A DNA stretch of 64,000 nucleotides from Siccirubricoccus sp. G192. GTDB taxonomy: Bacteria > Pseudomonadota > Alphaproteobacteria > Acetobacterales > Acetobacteraceae. Shown here piece by piece: positions 26,339 through 34,314 of this stretch (position 1 is the first letter of the stretch; each line of letters begins with the position of its first letter). The position numbers and the translations under genes are program-made. The stretch lies in contig NZ_JAHREN010000001.1 in the NCBI RefSeq assembly GCF_019084075.1, positions 1,275,501 to 1,339,500 of the forward strand, read 5' to 3'. The notes beneath the pieces are model-generated. The model had not been told where the DNA came from, did not search any database, and saw only the letters and a program-made list of their open reading frames with translations.

Positions 26339-27127
26339 ATGGCATCGCCGGCGGCTTGGAAGGAAACGCTCGTCGACCTGGCGGGGCTGAAGCTGCGCCT
26401 GAACCGGGCGGGAAGTGGCCAGGCGCTGCTGGTCCTGCATCACGACATCGGCAGCCTCGACCGGCTGCCCTTCTACGACGCCCTGGCCGAGCGTTTCGAT
26501 GTGCTGGTGCCGCAGCACCCGGGCTACGGCCAGTCCGAACGCCCGGTCTGGATGCGGAGCGTGCGGGACCTGGCGGTGCTCTATCGCCTGCTGCTGGGGC
26601 AGCTCGGCATCGAGCGCGCATCGCTGGTCGGTCTCGGCTTTGGCGGCTGGATCGCCGCCGAGATGGCGACCATGGCGCCGCGCGACCTCGGCGGGCTGGT
26701 GCTGGTCGGCGCCATGGGCATCAAGCCGCCGGATGGCGACATTCTGGACCAGGCGCTGCTCAGCTATATCGACTATGCCCGGGCCGGCTTCCATGACCCG
26801 CGGCGCTTCGAGGCCGTTTATGGCGCGGAACCCTCGACCGACCAACTGGTCGAATGGGACATCTGCCGCGAGATGAATTTCCGCCTGGCCTGGAAGCCCT
26901 ACATGTACAGCCAGACCCTGCCTCACCTTTTGCGCGGCGTCGGCGCGCCGGCCCTCGTGGTCTGGGGCGATGACGACAGGATCGTGCCGCGGAGCGCCGG
27001 GGACCGCTATGTCTCGGCGCTGCCCCAGGCGCGGCTGGCGATCGTGGAATCCTGTGGCCATCACGTCGACATGGAGAAGCCGTTGGAGCTTGCCCGCCTG
27101 GTGACATCCTTCCTCGGCGTGGCCTGA
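26339..27127 (+). CDS. Alpha/beta-hydrolase fold protein with glycine at the nucleophile position
   Basis: This is a 262-aa single-domain alpha/beta-hydrolase. The oxyanion region is LLVLHHDIGSLDRLPFYDAL, followed by PQHPGYGQSERP. The nucleophile elbow reads SLVGLGFGGWIAAEMAT, where GxSxG would be expected, so glycine sits at the Ser position. The acid is in VVWGDDDRIVPRSAG and the histidine in VESCGHHVDMEKP. It may be a lyase or accessory protein rather than an esterase. ATG 26339 gives MASPAAWKETLVDL. It lies upstream of an LLM flavin oxidoreductase on the same strand. The gene is followed directly by three gene-end repeats. Confidence 0.85.
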   Translation: MASPAAWKETLVDLAGLKLRLNRAGSGQALLVLHHDIGSLDRLPFYDALAERFDVLVPQHPGYGQSERPVWMRSVRDLAVLYRLLLGQLGIERASLVGLGFGGWIAAEMATMAPRDLGGLVLVGAMGIKPPDGDILDQALLSYIDYARAGFHDPRRFEAVYGAEPSTDQLVEWDICREMNFRLAWKPYMYSQTLPHLLRGVGAPALVVWGDDDRIVPRSAGDRYVSALPQARLAIVESCGHHVDMEKPLELARLVTSFLGVA

Positions 27128-27297
27128 GCGGCCCGATCGTCCGCAGGCGAAGCCGGAGGGCGTGAATCGGTCCGCAAGATGCAAGCGGCCCGATCGTCCG
27201 TAGGCGAAGCCGGAGGGCGTGAATCGGTCCGCAGGATACAAGCGGCCCGATCGTCCGCAGGCGAAGCCGGAGGACGTGAATCGGCCCGCAGGAAACA
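27127..27297 (+). repeat. Three exact-period 57-bp tandem units of the gene-end repeat family
   Basis: Units are 27127-27183, 27184-27240 and 27241-27297, about 90% identical. Each runs AGCGGCCCGATCGTCCG, (C/T)AGGCGAAGCC, GGAGG(G/A)CGTGAATCGG, (T/C)CCGCA(G/A)GA(T/A)(A/G)CA. The period is 19 codons. The first base of the array is the A of the hydrolase TGA stop. Inner hairpin GGC-GAA-GCC and outer arms CCGAT and ATCGG can pair. No spacers, so not CRISPR. Confidence 0.9.
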
Positions 27298-27324
27298 AAC
27301 GGACGGCGAAGCGGGAGCAGAGCC

Positions 27325-28563
27325 ATGCACATCATGTATTTCACCGAGCAGCCGATGTCCGCCTATCCGGCCGAGGAGGGGCTGCGCTTCGGTGCGACGG
27401 CTCTGATGTTCTCGAACCGGCATTTCGACCCGGTGGCCGGCAGCCGGCTCTACAACGAATACATCGAGCAGTATCTGCATGCCGAGACGATGGGCTTCGA
27501 CGGCATCATGCTGAACGAGCACCACAACGCGCCCTTCTGCATGCAGGCCAAGGCGAATATCTTCGCCAGCATCCTGGCCGGCATGACCCAGCGGGTGAAG
27601 ATCGTCATGCTGGGGAACCCCCTGCCGCTCGCCGAGAATCCGGTCCGGCTGGCGGAAGAGCTGGCGATGATCGACATGATCTCGAAGGGCCGGCTGGTCT
27701 CCGGCTTCGTGCGTGGCGGCGGACAGGAGCAGTTGGCGACCGGCGTCAACCCCGCCTTCAACCGTGAACGCTTCGAGGAGGCGCATGACCTCGTCGTGAA
27801 AGCCTGGACGCAGCCCGGGCCGTTCCGCTGGGAAGGCGCGCATTACCAGCACCGGGTGGTGAATCCCTGGGCGTTGCCGCTGCAGAAACCCTATCCGCGG
27901 GTCTGGATTCCCGGCGTCATCAGCCGCGAGACCATCGTCTGGGCAGCCAGGCACCGCTACCCCTATATCGCGCTCAATACCTCGGTCGAGCAGACCAACC
28001 GCATCTGGCAGGTCTATGACGAGACGGCCGCCGAGGCGGGCTACCAGTCCGGCCCCGAATACCACGGCTACCTGAAGCAGGTGCATGTCGCCGAGACCGA
28101 GGAGAAGGCGATCGAGAATGCGCGCCAGTTCATGTGGATGCAGGGCGAGTTCACCGGCCTGGCGCATCCGGTCTGGAGCACGCCTTCCGGCTATTCCTCG
28201 CCCGAGAACCGCCGCGGCTTCGTCGAATTCTCCACCGGCCGCGGCACCAGCCCGCGCCGGCGGCCGCCCTTCGAGGAGCAGCTCGCAACCTCGATGATCA
28301 TCGCGGGAACGCCGAAAACCGTCATCGCGAAGCTGAAGCATGTGATGGAGCAGACCCGGCCCGGCATCATGGCGCTCTGGGCCAATGACGGCGCGGTCAG
28401 CCACCAGGACTCGATGACCTGCATCCGCCTCTTCGGCCAGGAGGTGCTGCCGGCGATGCGGGACATCGCCAGGTCCCTGGACCTGAAGAGCCCCTTCGAG
28501 GCGGAGTCGCCGGTGAGCATCGACTATTCGACCGACCTGAAGCCGCGGGTGCCGGCTGCCTAG
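27325..28563 (+). CDS. LLM-class flavin-dependent oxidoreductase (luciferase-like monooxygenase)
   Basis: This 412-aa bacterial-luciferase fold protein shows YLHAETMGFDGIMLNEHHNA, KIVMLGNPLPLAENPVRLAEE, LVSGFVRGGGQEQLATGVNP and WIPGVISRETIVWAARH. These proteins use FMNH2 or F420 and oxygen for oxidations such as C-S or C-C cleavage; the substrate is not evident. GGGAGCAG precedes ATG 27325. Its TAG stop is formed by the left end of a 105-bp palindromic element. The upstream hydrolase may act on its substrate or product. Confidence 0.88.
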   Translation: MHIMYFTEQPMSAYPAEEGLRFGATALMFSNRHFDPVAGSRLYNEYIEQYLHAETMGFDGIMLNEHHNAPFCMQAKANIFASILAGMTQRVKIVMLGNPLPLAENPVRLAEELAMIDMISKGRLVSGFVRGGGQEQLATGVNPAFNRERFEEAHDLVVKAWTQPGPFRWEGAHYQHRVVNPWALPLQKPYPRVWIPGVISRETIVWAARHRYPYIALNTSVEQTNRIWQVYDETAAEAGYQSGPEYHGYLKQVHVAETEEKAIENARQFMWMQGEFTGLAHPVWSTPSGYSSPENRRGFVEFSTGRGTSPRRRPPFEEQLATSMIIAGTPKTVIAKLKHVMEQTRPGIMALWANDGAVSHQDSMTCIRLFGQEVLPAMRDIARSLDLKSPFEAESPVSIDYSTDLKPRVPAA

Positions 28564-28665
28564 AGCATGATGCGTTCACCTTCGTTCACGCATCATGCTC
28601 CAGGCCTTTGTTTGATCGCGTGATTCGCGCTTTTCGGTGCGAGCACCTCAAGCGATCACGCTCTA
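28561..28665. repeat. 105-bp TAGAGC-bounded palindromic element between convergent genes
   Basis: Both ends read TAGAGC(A/G)TGAT inwards. Inside are two hairpins: a perfect 13-bp stem GAGCATGATGCGT/ACGCATCATGCTC (28563-28575 with 28588-28600), and arms GATCGC (28614) and GCGATC (28652) around a GTGCGAGCACCTCAAG segment. The terminal TAG at each end is the stop codon of the flanking convergent gene (LLM protein on the left, deacetylase on the right). It resembles dispersed intergenic palindromes of alphaproteobacteria. Confidence 0.8.
28563..28600. terminator. Strong stem-loop, probable bidirectional terminator
   Basis: A perfect 13-bp stem with a 12-nt loop starts at the stop codon of the LLM gene and faces the convergent deacetylase gene. 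There is no long T tract (only CTTTGTTTGAT after it), so intrinsic termination is possible but not certain. Confidence 0.45.
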
Positions 28666-29691
28666 GGCTCGGGCTTGTCCAGGTCTGGCGAACCCGGCAT
28701 GGACGGCAAGCGGGTCCGTCGGCCTGCCGTTTAGGCTGGTCATGAAGAAGCGCAGGAAGCCGTCGAGATCCGCCAGGAAGGTTTCCAGATCCTGCTCGCT
28801 GCGGACATAGGGCGTGTGGCCCGGCACGACCGAGGGGGAATGCAGGCTCAGCACGAAGAGGCGCTCGCCCCTGGCGTGCAGCCAGCGTACCAGCCTTTCC
28901 ATATCGGCACGGCCGTAGCCCTCGGGCGAGAGCTTCAGGCGCTCCACGACTCCGAGTCTGGAGAGGATGCCCGGCAGGCGCAGGGAGTTCAGCAATGGGG
29001 AGGTGGCCAGGTTGTAGAGCGGCAGGCTCGGCATGCGGCCGATCAGGGCGCCGGTGCCTGGAATGGACAGCACGCTGCCGTGGGGGCCGACCCATTCCGG
29101 CGCCAGGCCGCGCTTCGAGAAGTCCACCCCCCCTGCCGGGCGGTAGTCGAAGGGTGGCGACGGGCTGAGGTCGACGGTGAAGCCAAGCTCCTCCAGGATG
29201 GCGAAGCTGCACTCCCCGATGCCGTAGCGCCCGGCCTTGTAGATGCGTGGCCGCACCCCGAGCCTCTCCTCGATGCAGGCGGAGAGCGTGGCGAGCTTGG
29301 CGCGTTCCAGTGCGGGCGGCAGGTTGCCCGGGAAGCTGTTCCGCTCGTTCACCGCCTCCTCATGCGGCGGCGAGACCCAGGGATGGAGATGCGCCCCCAC
29401 CAGCGCCGTGCCGCTTTGCAGCAGCGGCCGCAGCGCCTCGATCCCCGGTGCCTGCGAGGCGATGGGGTAGTCGATCACATAGACCGGCCGGATGCCCCAA
29501 CGCTCGCAGAGCGCCTGCACGCGGCCGATCTGGCGCATATGGCCGACCCCGACCGAGTCCCGGTTGAAGGGAGCGTCCCAGTCGTATTCCTCCTCGGTGT
29601 CGATGACGAGGATGAGGGCAGGCCGTTCGGAAGGCGATTCGACCGGCCGCTCAGTGGGCCGCTTGCCAGCGCGGGCGGCTCCGTCCGGCAT
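28663..29691 (-). CDS. Polysaccharide deacetylase-like protein (WalW/NodB-fold)
   Basis: This 342-aa protein has a NodB-like barrel: the metal Asp in LILVIDTEEEYDW, the histidines in LVGAHLHPWVSPPHEE, and the later landmarks YKAGRYGIGE and LFVLSLHSPSV. Proteins of this kind lie in exopolysaccharide gene sets and are called WalW; the exact reaction is unproven. There is no signal peptide. The start ATG 29691 overlaps the stop of a short upstream open frame. The TAG stop is provided by the 105-bp palindrome. Confidence 0.75.
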   Translation of the reverse strand: MPDGAARAGKRPTERPVESPSERPALILVIDTEEEYDWDAPFNRDSVGVGHMRQIGRVQALCERWGIRPVYVIDYPIASQAPGIEALRPLLQSGTALVGAHLHPWVSPPHEEAVNERNSFPGNLPPALERAKLATLSACIEERLGVRPRIYKAGRYGIGECSFAILEELGFTVDLSPSPPFDYRPAGGVDFSKRGLAPEWVGPHGSVLSIPGTGALIGRMPSLPLYNLATSPLLNSLRLPGILSRLGVVERLKLSPEGYGRADMERLVRWLHARGERLFVLSLHSPSVVPGHTPYVRSEQDLETFLADLDGFLRFFMTSLNGRPTDPLAVHAGFARPGQARA

Positions 29692-29891
29692 CAGCGCGGC
29701 TCGCCTGCCAGCGCGGAATCGGCCATGCTGGCGAGGCTGCCGAGAGTGTCCACGGTCATTTCCCTTGGCTGCAGGTCGAGTGAGAACGCCTCGTCGCACC
29801 GGATCGCGAATTCCGGCAGGCCGCAGGAATCCACGACCTCGGTCTTCGGGATGATGTTGGTATATGGTTCACTTACTTTACGCTGAGGCAA
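29691..29891 (-). CDS. Short acyl-carrier-protein-like open frame, probably 5' truncated
   Basis: The 66-aa frame contains VVDSCGLPEFAIRCDEAFSL, DLQPREMTVDTLGSLASMAD. This fits the second half of an acyl carrier protein: DS would be the phosphopantetheine site, followed by helices II and III. The first helix expected before DS (about 15 more residues) is missing, and the only available start is TTG 29891. It overlaps the deacetylase start by one base (TGATG), so the two belonged to one operon. Codon usage and the AT-rich sequence upstream suggest a truncation point. Confidence 0.4.
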   Translation of the reverse strand: MPQRKVSEPYTNIIPKTEVVDSCGLPEFAIRCDEAFSLDLQPREMTVDTLGSLASMADSALAGEPR

Positions 29892-30433
29892 GGGGTCACG
29901 ATATCAGCACGCCTATGGCCGACAAAGATTTGTTCGGTGCAACGCTTTTTAGGCACGGATAGAGGCGCCGCACGACTTCGCATGCGGCCGGAGGTCCGTC
30001 TTCAGCCTCTCCGCCCGCTGCCACAGTATCGCGGGCGAAGGCCGGATCTCCTGGCCAAATGCCTCGGCCAGACAGAATACAATTTTACGAACGTCGCGCC
30101 CAATTCCGGCGCCGAAAAGATCCACGAACTGCTCGAATTCCATAAGCTGGCGTAGGGCGAATACATCCTGCCCCACCTGCACCTGCTCCTGGCGACCATC
30201 GGGCTGCGCATCGCCACCGGCGATCATGCTGAGGCCCCGCCGGGCAAGGTCGCCCGGGCCGCGACCGCGGCGGCGGCTATCGCCCATCGCTGAGCCACGG
30301 CCTCTCCGCAATGCGGATTGGCCGCGCCGCCGATGCAGGGCAGTCCGCTCCGCTCCCGCATTCGGAAGCATTCCGCAGGCATTCGCGCCAGGAGTGTTCT
30401 AGGCTGGCACCGCCATAAGGGAGCAGCGATCCA
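29892..30433. other. Gene-poor region with two GC dips
   Basis: No recognised gene. GC is visibly lower at about 29860-29960 and 30050-30130 than anywhere else nearby. A minus-strand stretch at 30000-30190 (GQDVFALRQLMEFEQFVDLF) is open but I do not recognise it. The region may mark the lost part of an exopolysaccharide-type locus to which the ACP-like fragment and deacetylase belonged. Confidence 0.4.
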
Positions 30434-30826
30434 ATGCCGAAAAGCGAAGCCTATGCGAAGGGGCGCGAGGTCCGCCGCCAGCTCATGGGGGACGCCATGG
30501 CCGAGCGCATGGCCAAGGACGTCTACAACGACCCGCTCATGCAGAAATTCGGCGACTATGCCAGCGAGGCGGTGTTCGGCCTGCTCTGGACGCGGCCGGG
30601 GCTCGACCTCAAGACCCGCGCGCTGATCTGCGTCATCTCCGACACTGCGACCGCCTGCTGGCCGGAACTGGCCATCCATCTCCGCATGGCCCGCCGCCAG
30701 GGCTGGACCGAAGACGAACTTGCGGAGGCGCTGCTGCATCTCTCCGGCTATATCGGCGCGCCTTCGGTCCGCGAGGCCATGCTCGTTGCGAAGGACGTCT
30801 TCGCCGAGATCCGCCAGGAGGAATAG
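30434..30826 (+). CDS. Carboxymuconolactone decarboxylase family protein (AhpD-like)
   Basis: This 130-aa all-helical protein of the CMD family shows WTRPGLDLKTRALICVISDT, then CWPELAIHLRMARRQGWTEDELAEALLHLSGY. The single Cys-x6-His differs from the CxxC of AhpD peroxidases, so it is more like the PcaC or gamma-carboxymuconolactone decarboxylase group. The substrate is unknown. ATG 30434 is the only sensible start. It is monocistronic or weakly linked to the aldolase gene 180 bp downstream. Confidence 0.82.
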   Translation: MPKSEAYAKGREVRRQLMGDAMAERMAKDVYNDPLMQKFGDYASEAVFGLLWTRPGLDLKTRALICVISDTATACWPELAIHLRMARRQGWTEDELAEALLHLSGYIGAPSVREAMLVAKDVFAEIRQEE

Positions 30827-31009
30827 GCGCGGCCGGGCCCGGCACCCCGGGCCTGGCTCCCTGGCCCTGCCGGCGGGCGCAATTCCTTGATGCCCGGGGC
30901 GGTGGAAAAGCCACGGCGGCGCATTACCCCGGCTTGCGGCCGACCACCCCCATCCCACAGGATGACCGGACCGGCCCGCGCGCCGGGACGGCTACCAAGG
31001 GAGAGAGCA

Positions 31010-31771
31010 ATGTCAGTGGCGCTGAAGCTGGACAAGGCCGACATGACCGATGGCGAGTGGCAGGCGCGCTGCGACCTCGCCGCGCTCTACCACGTGGTGC
31101 ACCATCTCGGCTGGACCGACCTCATCAATACCCACATGTCGGCCCGGGTTCCCGGCGAGCCGCATGCCTTCCTCATCAACCGCTATGGCGAGATGTTCGA
31201 CGAGATCACCGCCTCCAGCCTGGTCAAGATGGACCTCGACGGCAATGTGCTGGGCGAGGCCGGCAAGTTCAACGCCGCCGGCTTCACCATCCATAGCGGC
31301 GTCTACAAGGCACGTCCGGACGCGAATTGCGTGATGCACACGCATACACGGGCCGGCGCCGGCCTCTCGCTGCTGCGGAACGGGCTGCGGCCGATCAGCC
31401 AGGACGCCCTGCAGGTGCTGGACGACCTGGCCTACCACGACTACGGCGTGCCGGCCTCGCAGGAGGAATGCGACGCGCTCGGCGAGACCTGCGCACGGGG
31501 AAGCTGCGTCGTGCTGCTGAACCACGGCCTGCTCACGCTCGGCCACACCATCCATGGCACGCTGATGCGGCTCTATATGCTGGAGCGCGCCTGCGAGGTC
31601 GAACTCCTGGCCCGCAGCCTCGACGAGCCGCCGGTGCGGATCGCCGACTACGTCGTGCAGAAGGCCGCGGCGCGGATGCAGAAGCTCCGCCCCACCGACG
31701 AATACGGGCTGATGGAGTGGCAGGGCCTGGTGCGTACGGTGGACCGCAAGGGCGCCGACTACCGCCGCTGA
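31010..31771 (+). CDS. Class II aldolase/adducin family protein
   Basis: This 253-aa cytoplasmic protein has the Zn-binding histidines VMHTHTRAGAGLS (HxH) and LLNHGLLTLGHT, and the N-terminal VVHHLGWTDLINTHMSAR. It is related to fuculose-phosphate aldolase and to decarboxylases of this fold; the substrate cannot be read. GGGAGAGAG precedes ATG 31010, which I prefer to an earlier in-frame ATG because the earlier part is not protein-like. It is convergent with the HD-domain gene (14-bp gap). Confidence 0.85.
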   Translation: MSVALKLDKADMTDGEWQARCDLAALYHVVHHLGWTDLINTHMSARVPGEPHAFLINRYGEMFDEITASSLVKMDLDGNVLGEAGKFNAAGFTIHSGVYKARPDANCVMHTHTRAGAGLSLLRNGLRPISQDALQVLDDLAYHDYGVPASQEECDALGETCARGSCVVLLNHGLLTLGHTIHGTLMRLYMLERACEVELLARSLDEPPVRIADYVVQKAAARMQKLRPTDEYGLMEWQGLVRTVDRKGADYRR

Positions 31772-31785
31772 GCCGGCGGCGGCCG

Positions 31786-32377
31786 CTACCTGCCGTGGCG
31801 CAGGTAGAAGGGCGTCTTGCCCATCACCCGCAGGGCGTGGTCGGCGGCGAAAAGGTCGGCATAGTGCAGCACATGCGCTTCCCGGTTCGCGCCGTGGAAG
31901 GGCGCGTTGGTCGCATGCGTCGCCACCGTGCTGACGACGCTGTGCGGGAAGCCCAGATCCTTCAGCAGCATGGCGCCGACCACGCCATGCGGCAGCTCAT
32001 GATAGAGCTGCGCATGCCCGGCGCCCCCGGCCTCCCGCACATAGAGCAGGGGCTTGTCCACGTCGTGCAGGATCAGGATGGGCAGCAGGATATCGGGGTC
32101 GAATTCGGTGCCCCAATCCGCCGTCGCCCGCCTGGCCAGGTCCAGCCCGGCGCGGGTCACCTCATTCACATGCGCCTTCAGCGGATAGGTCGGTGAGCCC
32201 GGGGGAAAAGGGCATGTCATCCAGCGATTCATGGGTCGAGGAAGACCAGGCGCTGACCCAGGCGGTGACGATCCTCTGCCGCACCTCCGGCGAGACGAGG
32301 TCGAGGCCGAACAACCATTCCTCGACAGCCTGGCGCCGCCAGTTGCTGCCTTCGTCGATGCGGTAGGGACTGGTCAT
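31786..32377 (-). CDS. HD-domain phosphohydrolase-like protein (one apparent frameshift)
   Basis: After removing one base from the G5 run at 32201-32205 the protein is about 196 aa: MTSPYRIDEGSNWRRQAVEEW, DDMPFSPGSPTYPLKAHVNEV, then ILHDVDKPLLYVREAG, ELPHGVVGAMLL, VATHATNAPF and HVLHYADLFAAD. The His, HD and terminal Asp residues of an HD metal site are present. Such genes often sit with Bug and dioxygenase genes; the substrate is unknown. As written the N-terminal 71 and C-terminal residues are in different frames. The gene begins 15 bp after the Bug gene and is the last of its operon. Confidence 0.78.
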
Positions 32378-32392
32378 GGGAGGCTGCCTTTT

Positions 32393-33370
32393 TCAATCGA
32401 TGCGGATATTCGCCAGCCGCACCATGCCGGTGAAGAACGCGATCTGCTGCTCGCGGAAGGCCCCGAATTCCTCTGGCGTATTGGCGCGGGTCAGCGCGCC
32501 GAGGCCGCTCAGCCGCTCGATCGTGGCGGGGTCGCGGATCACTGCGTTCAGCTCCGCATTCACTTGGCCGATGATCGCGTCCGGGGTGCCGGAGGGCGCG
32601 AAGACGCCGTTCCATTCATAGGTCTCGAAACCGGGCAAGGTCTCCGCGATGGCCGGAATGTCGGGCAGCACGGCGACCGGACGCGGCCCGCAATGCGCCA
32701 TCACCCGCGCGATTCCGGATTGCAGGAAGGGCACCGAGCCCGGCACGTTGCTGAATTGCAGCGGCACCCGGCCGGAGACCAGGTCGTTCCGGGCCGCCGA
32801 GATGTCGCGGTAGGCGATATGGTTGATCCACACCCCGGCCATGTGGTTCAGCAATTCGAGCGAGACATGCTGCACCGTGCCGATGCCGGTCGAGCAGCAA
32901 TCCAACTGGCCGGGCTTCGCCTTGGCCAGCGCGATCAGCTCCGGCACGGTCCGCGCCTCGAAGCCATTGGTGCTGTGCAGCGTGTTCGGCGTGACCATCG
33001 AGAGGAAGACCGGCAGCAGGTCCCGTTGCGTGTCGTAGGGCAGGCGGGTGCCGAACAGCGACGGGTTCACCGAATGCGCGGTGGCGTCGTAGAGCAGCGT
33101 ATAGCCATCCGCGGGGGCGCGGGCGACGGCGGAGGCGGCGATGGTCCCGGCCGCGCCGGGCCGGTTCTCGGTGACGGATTGCTGGCCCAGCCGTTCCGAC
33201 AACCGGCCGAAGATGATGCGGCACACCACATCCGCCGTGCCGCCCGGACTATAGGCATTGATCACCCGCACGCTGCGCTGCGGATAGGCGCCCTGCGCCC
33301 GCAACACCCCCGGCGCCGCCAGCGCCGCCGCCGCCGCGAGGACGACCCGCCTGCCCTGCCGCTTCACCAT
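32393..33370 (-). CDS. Bug-family tripartite tricarboxylate transporter substrate-binding protein
   Basis: This 325-aa periplasmic receptor has the signal RRVVLAAAAALAAPGVLRAQ, then YPQRSVRVINAYSPGGTADV, QSVTENRPGAAGTIAAS, PSLFGTRLPYDTQRDL and FAPSGTPDAIIGQVN. Third gene of the operon TauD, dehydrogenase, Bug, HD; gaps of 27 and 15 bp. The ligand is probably the substrate of the dioxygenase, an inference from context. Confidence 0.9.
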   Translation of the reverse strand: MVKRQGRRVVLAAAAALAAPGVLRAQGAYPQRSVRVINAYSPGGTADVVCRIIFGRLSERLGQQSVTENRPGAAGTIAASAVARAPADGYTLLYDATAHSVNPSLFGTRLPYDTQRDLLPVFLSMVTPNTLHSTNGFEARTVPELIALAKAKPGQLDCCSTGIGTVQHVSLELLNHMAGVWINHIAYRDISAARNDLVSGRVPLQFSNVPGSVPFLQSGIARVMAHCGPRPVAVLPDIPAIAETLPGFETYEWNGVFAPSGTPDAIIGQVNAELNAVIRDPATIERLSGLGALTRANTPEEFGAFREQQIAFFTGMVRLANIRID

Positions 33371-33397
33371 TCCCGTTTCCTCCCCTTGCCGGCCGTG

Positions 33398-34300
33398 TCA
33401 GCCTGATCCGGCGAGCCTTGTCTCGATCCCGTCCAGCGCCTCCTGGTAATCCCGCGGCACGGTGCCGCCGAAATGCTCCTTCATGCCGAGATCGGCGACC
33501 CAGCGCAGGCGCTCCGCGACCGCGCGCGTCACCACCGGGTCGAGGCCGATCTCCGCCAGGGTCTCCGCCGACATCGCCGCTTCCTCGGCACGGCGCCCGG
33601 CATGGATCGCGTTGGTGGTCAGCATGCCCTGCGCCACCTGGGAGAAGGGCCGCGCCAGGCTGCGCTCGATCGAGGCCAGCACGGTCGCGTCCAGCCCGTA
33701 GCGGCGCGCGCCGAGCAGGCATTCCAGCAGCAGCGCCTCGAGGCCCTTCATCACGACCGAACGCAGGATCTTGATGGCGGAGGCATCGCCGATCCGTCCC
33801 CCCACCACCTCGATCCGCATGCCCCAGGGCAACAGCGCATCGCGGACCTGCGCCGCGGGTGCGCCGGCCGCGAGGATGGGCATGGCATGGCCATCCTTCG
33901 GCGTGCCGACGATCGAGCCATCGGCGAAAGCCGCGCCGCTGCCGGCGAGGCGCCGCGCGACCTCCTGCTTCACCCCGGGTGTCGCCGAGGCGATGTCCAC
34001 CATCAGGTGCCGCGGCCCGAGATGCGGCGCCAGCGCCGCCGCGCTGGCCACCGAGGCGGAACCAGGCGTCGCGCCGATGATGAGCTCCGCCCGTTCCGCC
34101 AGTTCGGCCGGGGAGCGCAGCAGCGCCACGCCCGCCTCTCGCGCCCGGCCCTGGATCAGCCCGGCATAGGGGCCATCGAAGGCGTATTTGTCATAGGCGG
34201 CGATTTCCGCCAGGCCGCTGCCGCGCAGCCCCGCTCCCAGCGTGCTGCCGATCTCGCCATAGCCCACCAGCCCCAGCCGGACCTGCCGCGCATCCGCCAT
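33398..34300 (-). CDS. NAD(P)-dependent dehydrogenase, 6PGDH/beta-hydroxyacid type (DUF1932 C-terminus)
   Basis: This 300-aa protein has the Rossmann motif LGLVGYGEIGSTLGAGLRG, then LIIGATPGSASVASA, LMVDIASATPGVKQE, FADGSIVGTP and the all-helical C-terminus SAIKILRSVVMKGLEALLLE that carries the catalytic lysine (KILRS). Family members reduce or oxidise beta-hydroxyacids. ATG 34300 is the likely start; a GTG lies one codon earlier. It follows the TauD gene by 14 bp. Confidence 0.85.
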   Translation of the reverse strand: MADARQVRLGLVGYGEIGSTLGAGLRGSGLAEIAAYDKYAFDGPYAGLIQGRAREAGVALLRSPAELAERAELIIGATPGSASVASAAALAPHLGPRHLMVDIASATPGVKQEVARRLAGSGAAFADGSIVGTPKDGHAMPILAAGAPAAQVRDALLPWGMRIEVVGGRIGDASAIKILRSVVMKGLEALLLECLLGARRYGLDATVLASIERSLARPFSQVAQGMLTTNAIHAGRRAEEAAMSAETLAEIGLDPVVTRAVAERLRWVADLGMKEHFGGTVPRDYQEALDGIETRLAGSG

Positions 34301-34314
34301 CACTGACTCCCCGT

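Noticed and set aside
27127..27297. Tandem repeats as a CRISPR array
   Set aside because: The units are contiguous at exactly 57 bp with no variable spacers, and no cas genes are present.
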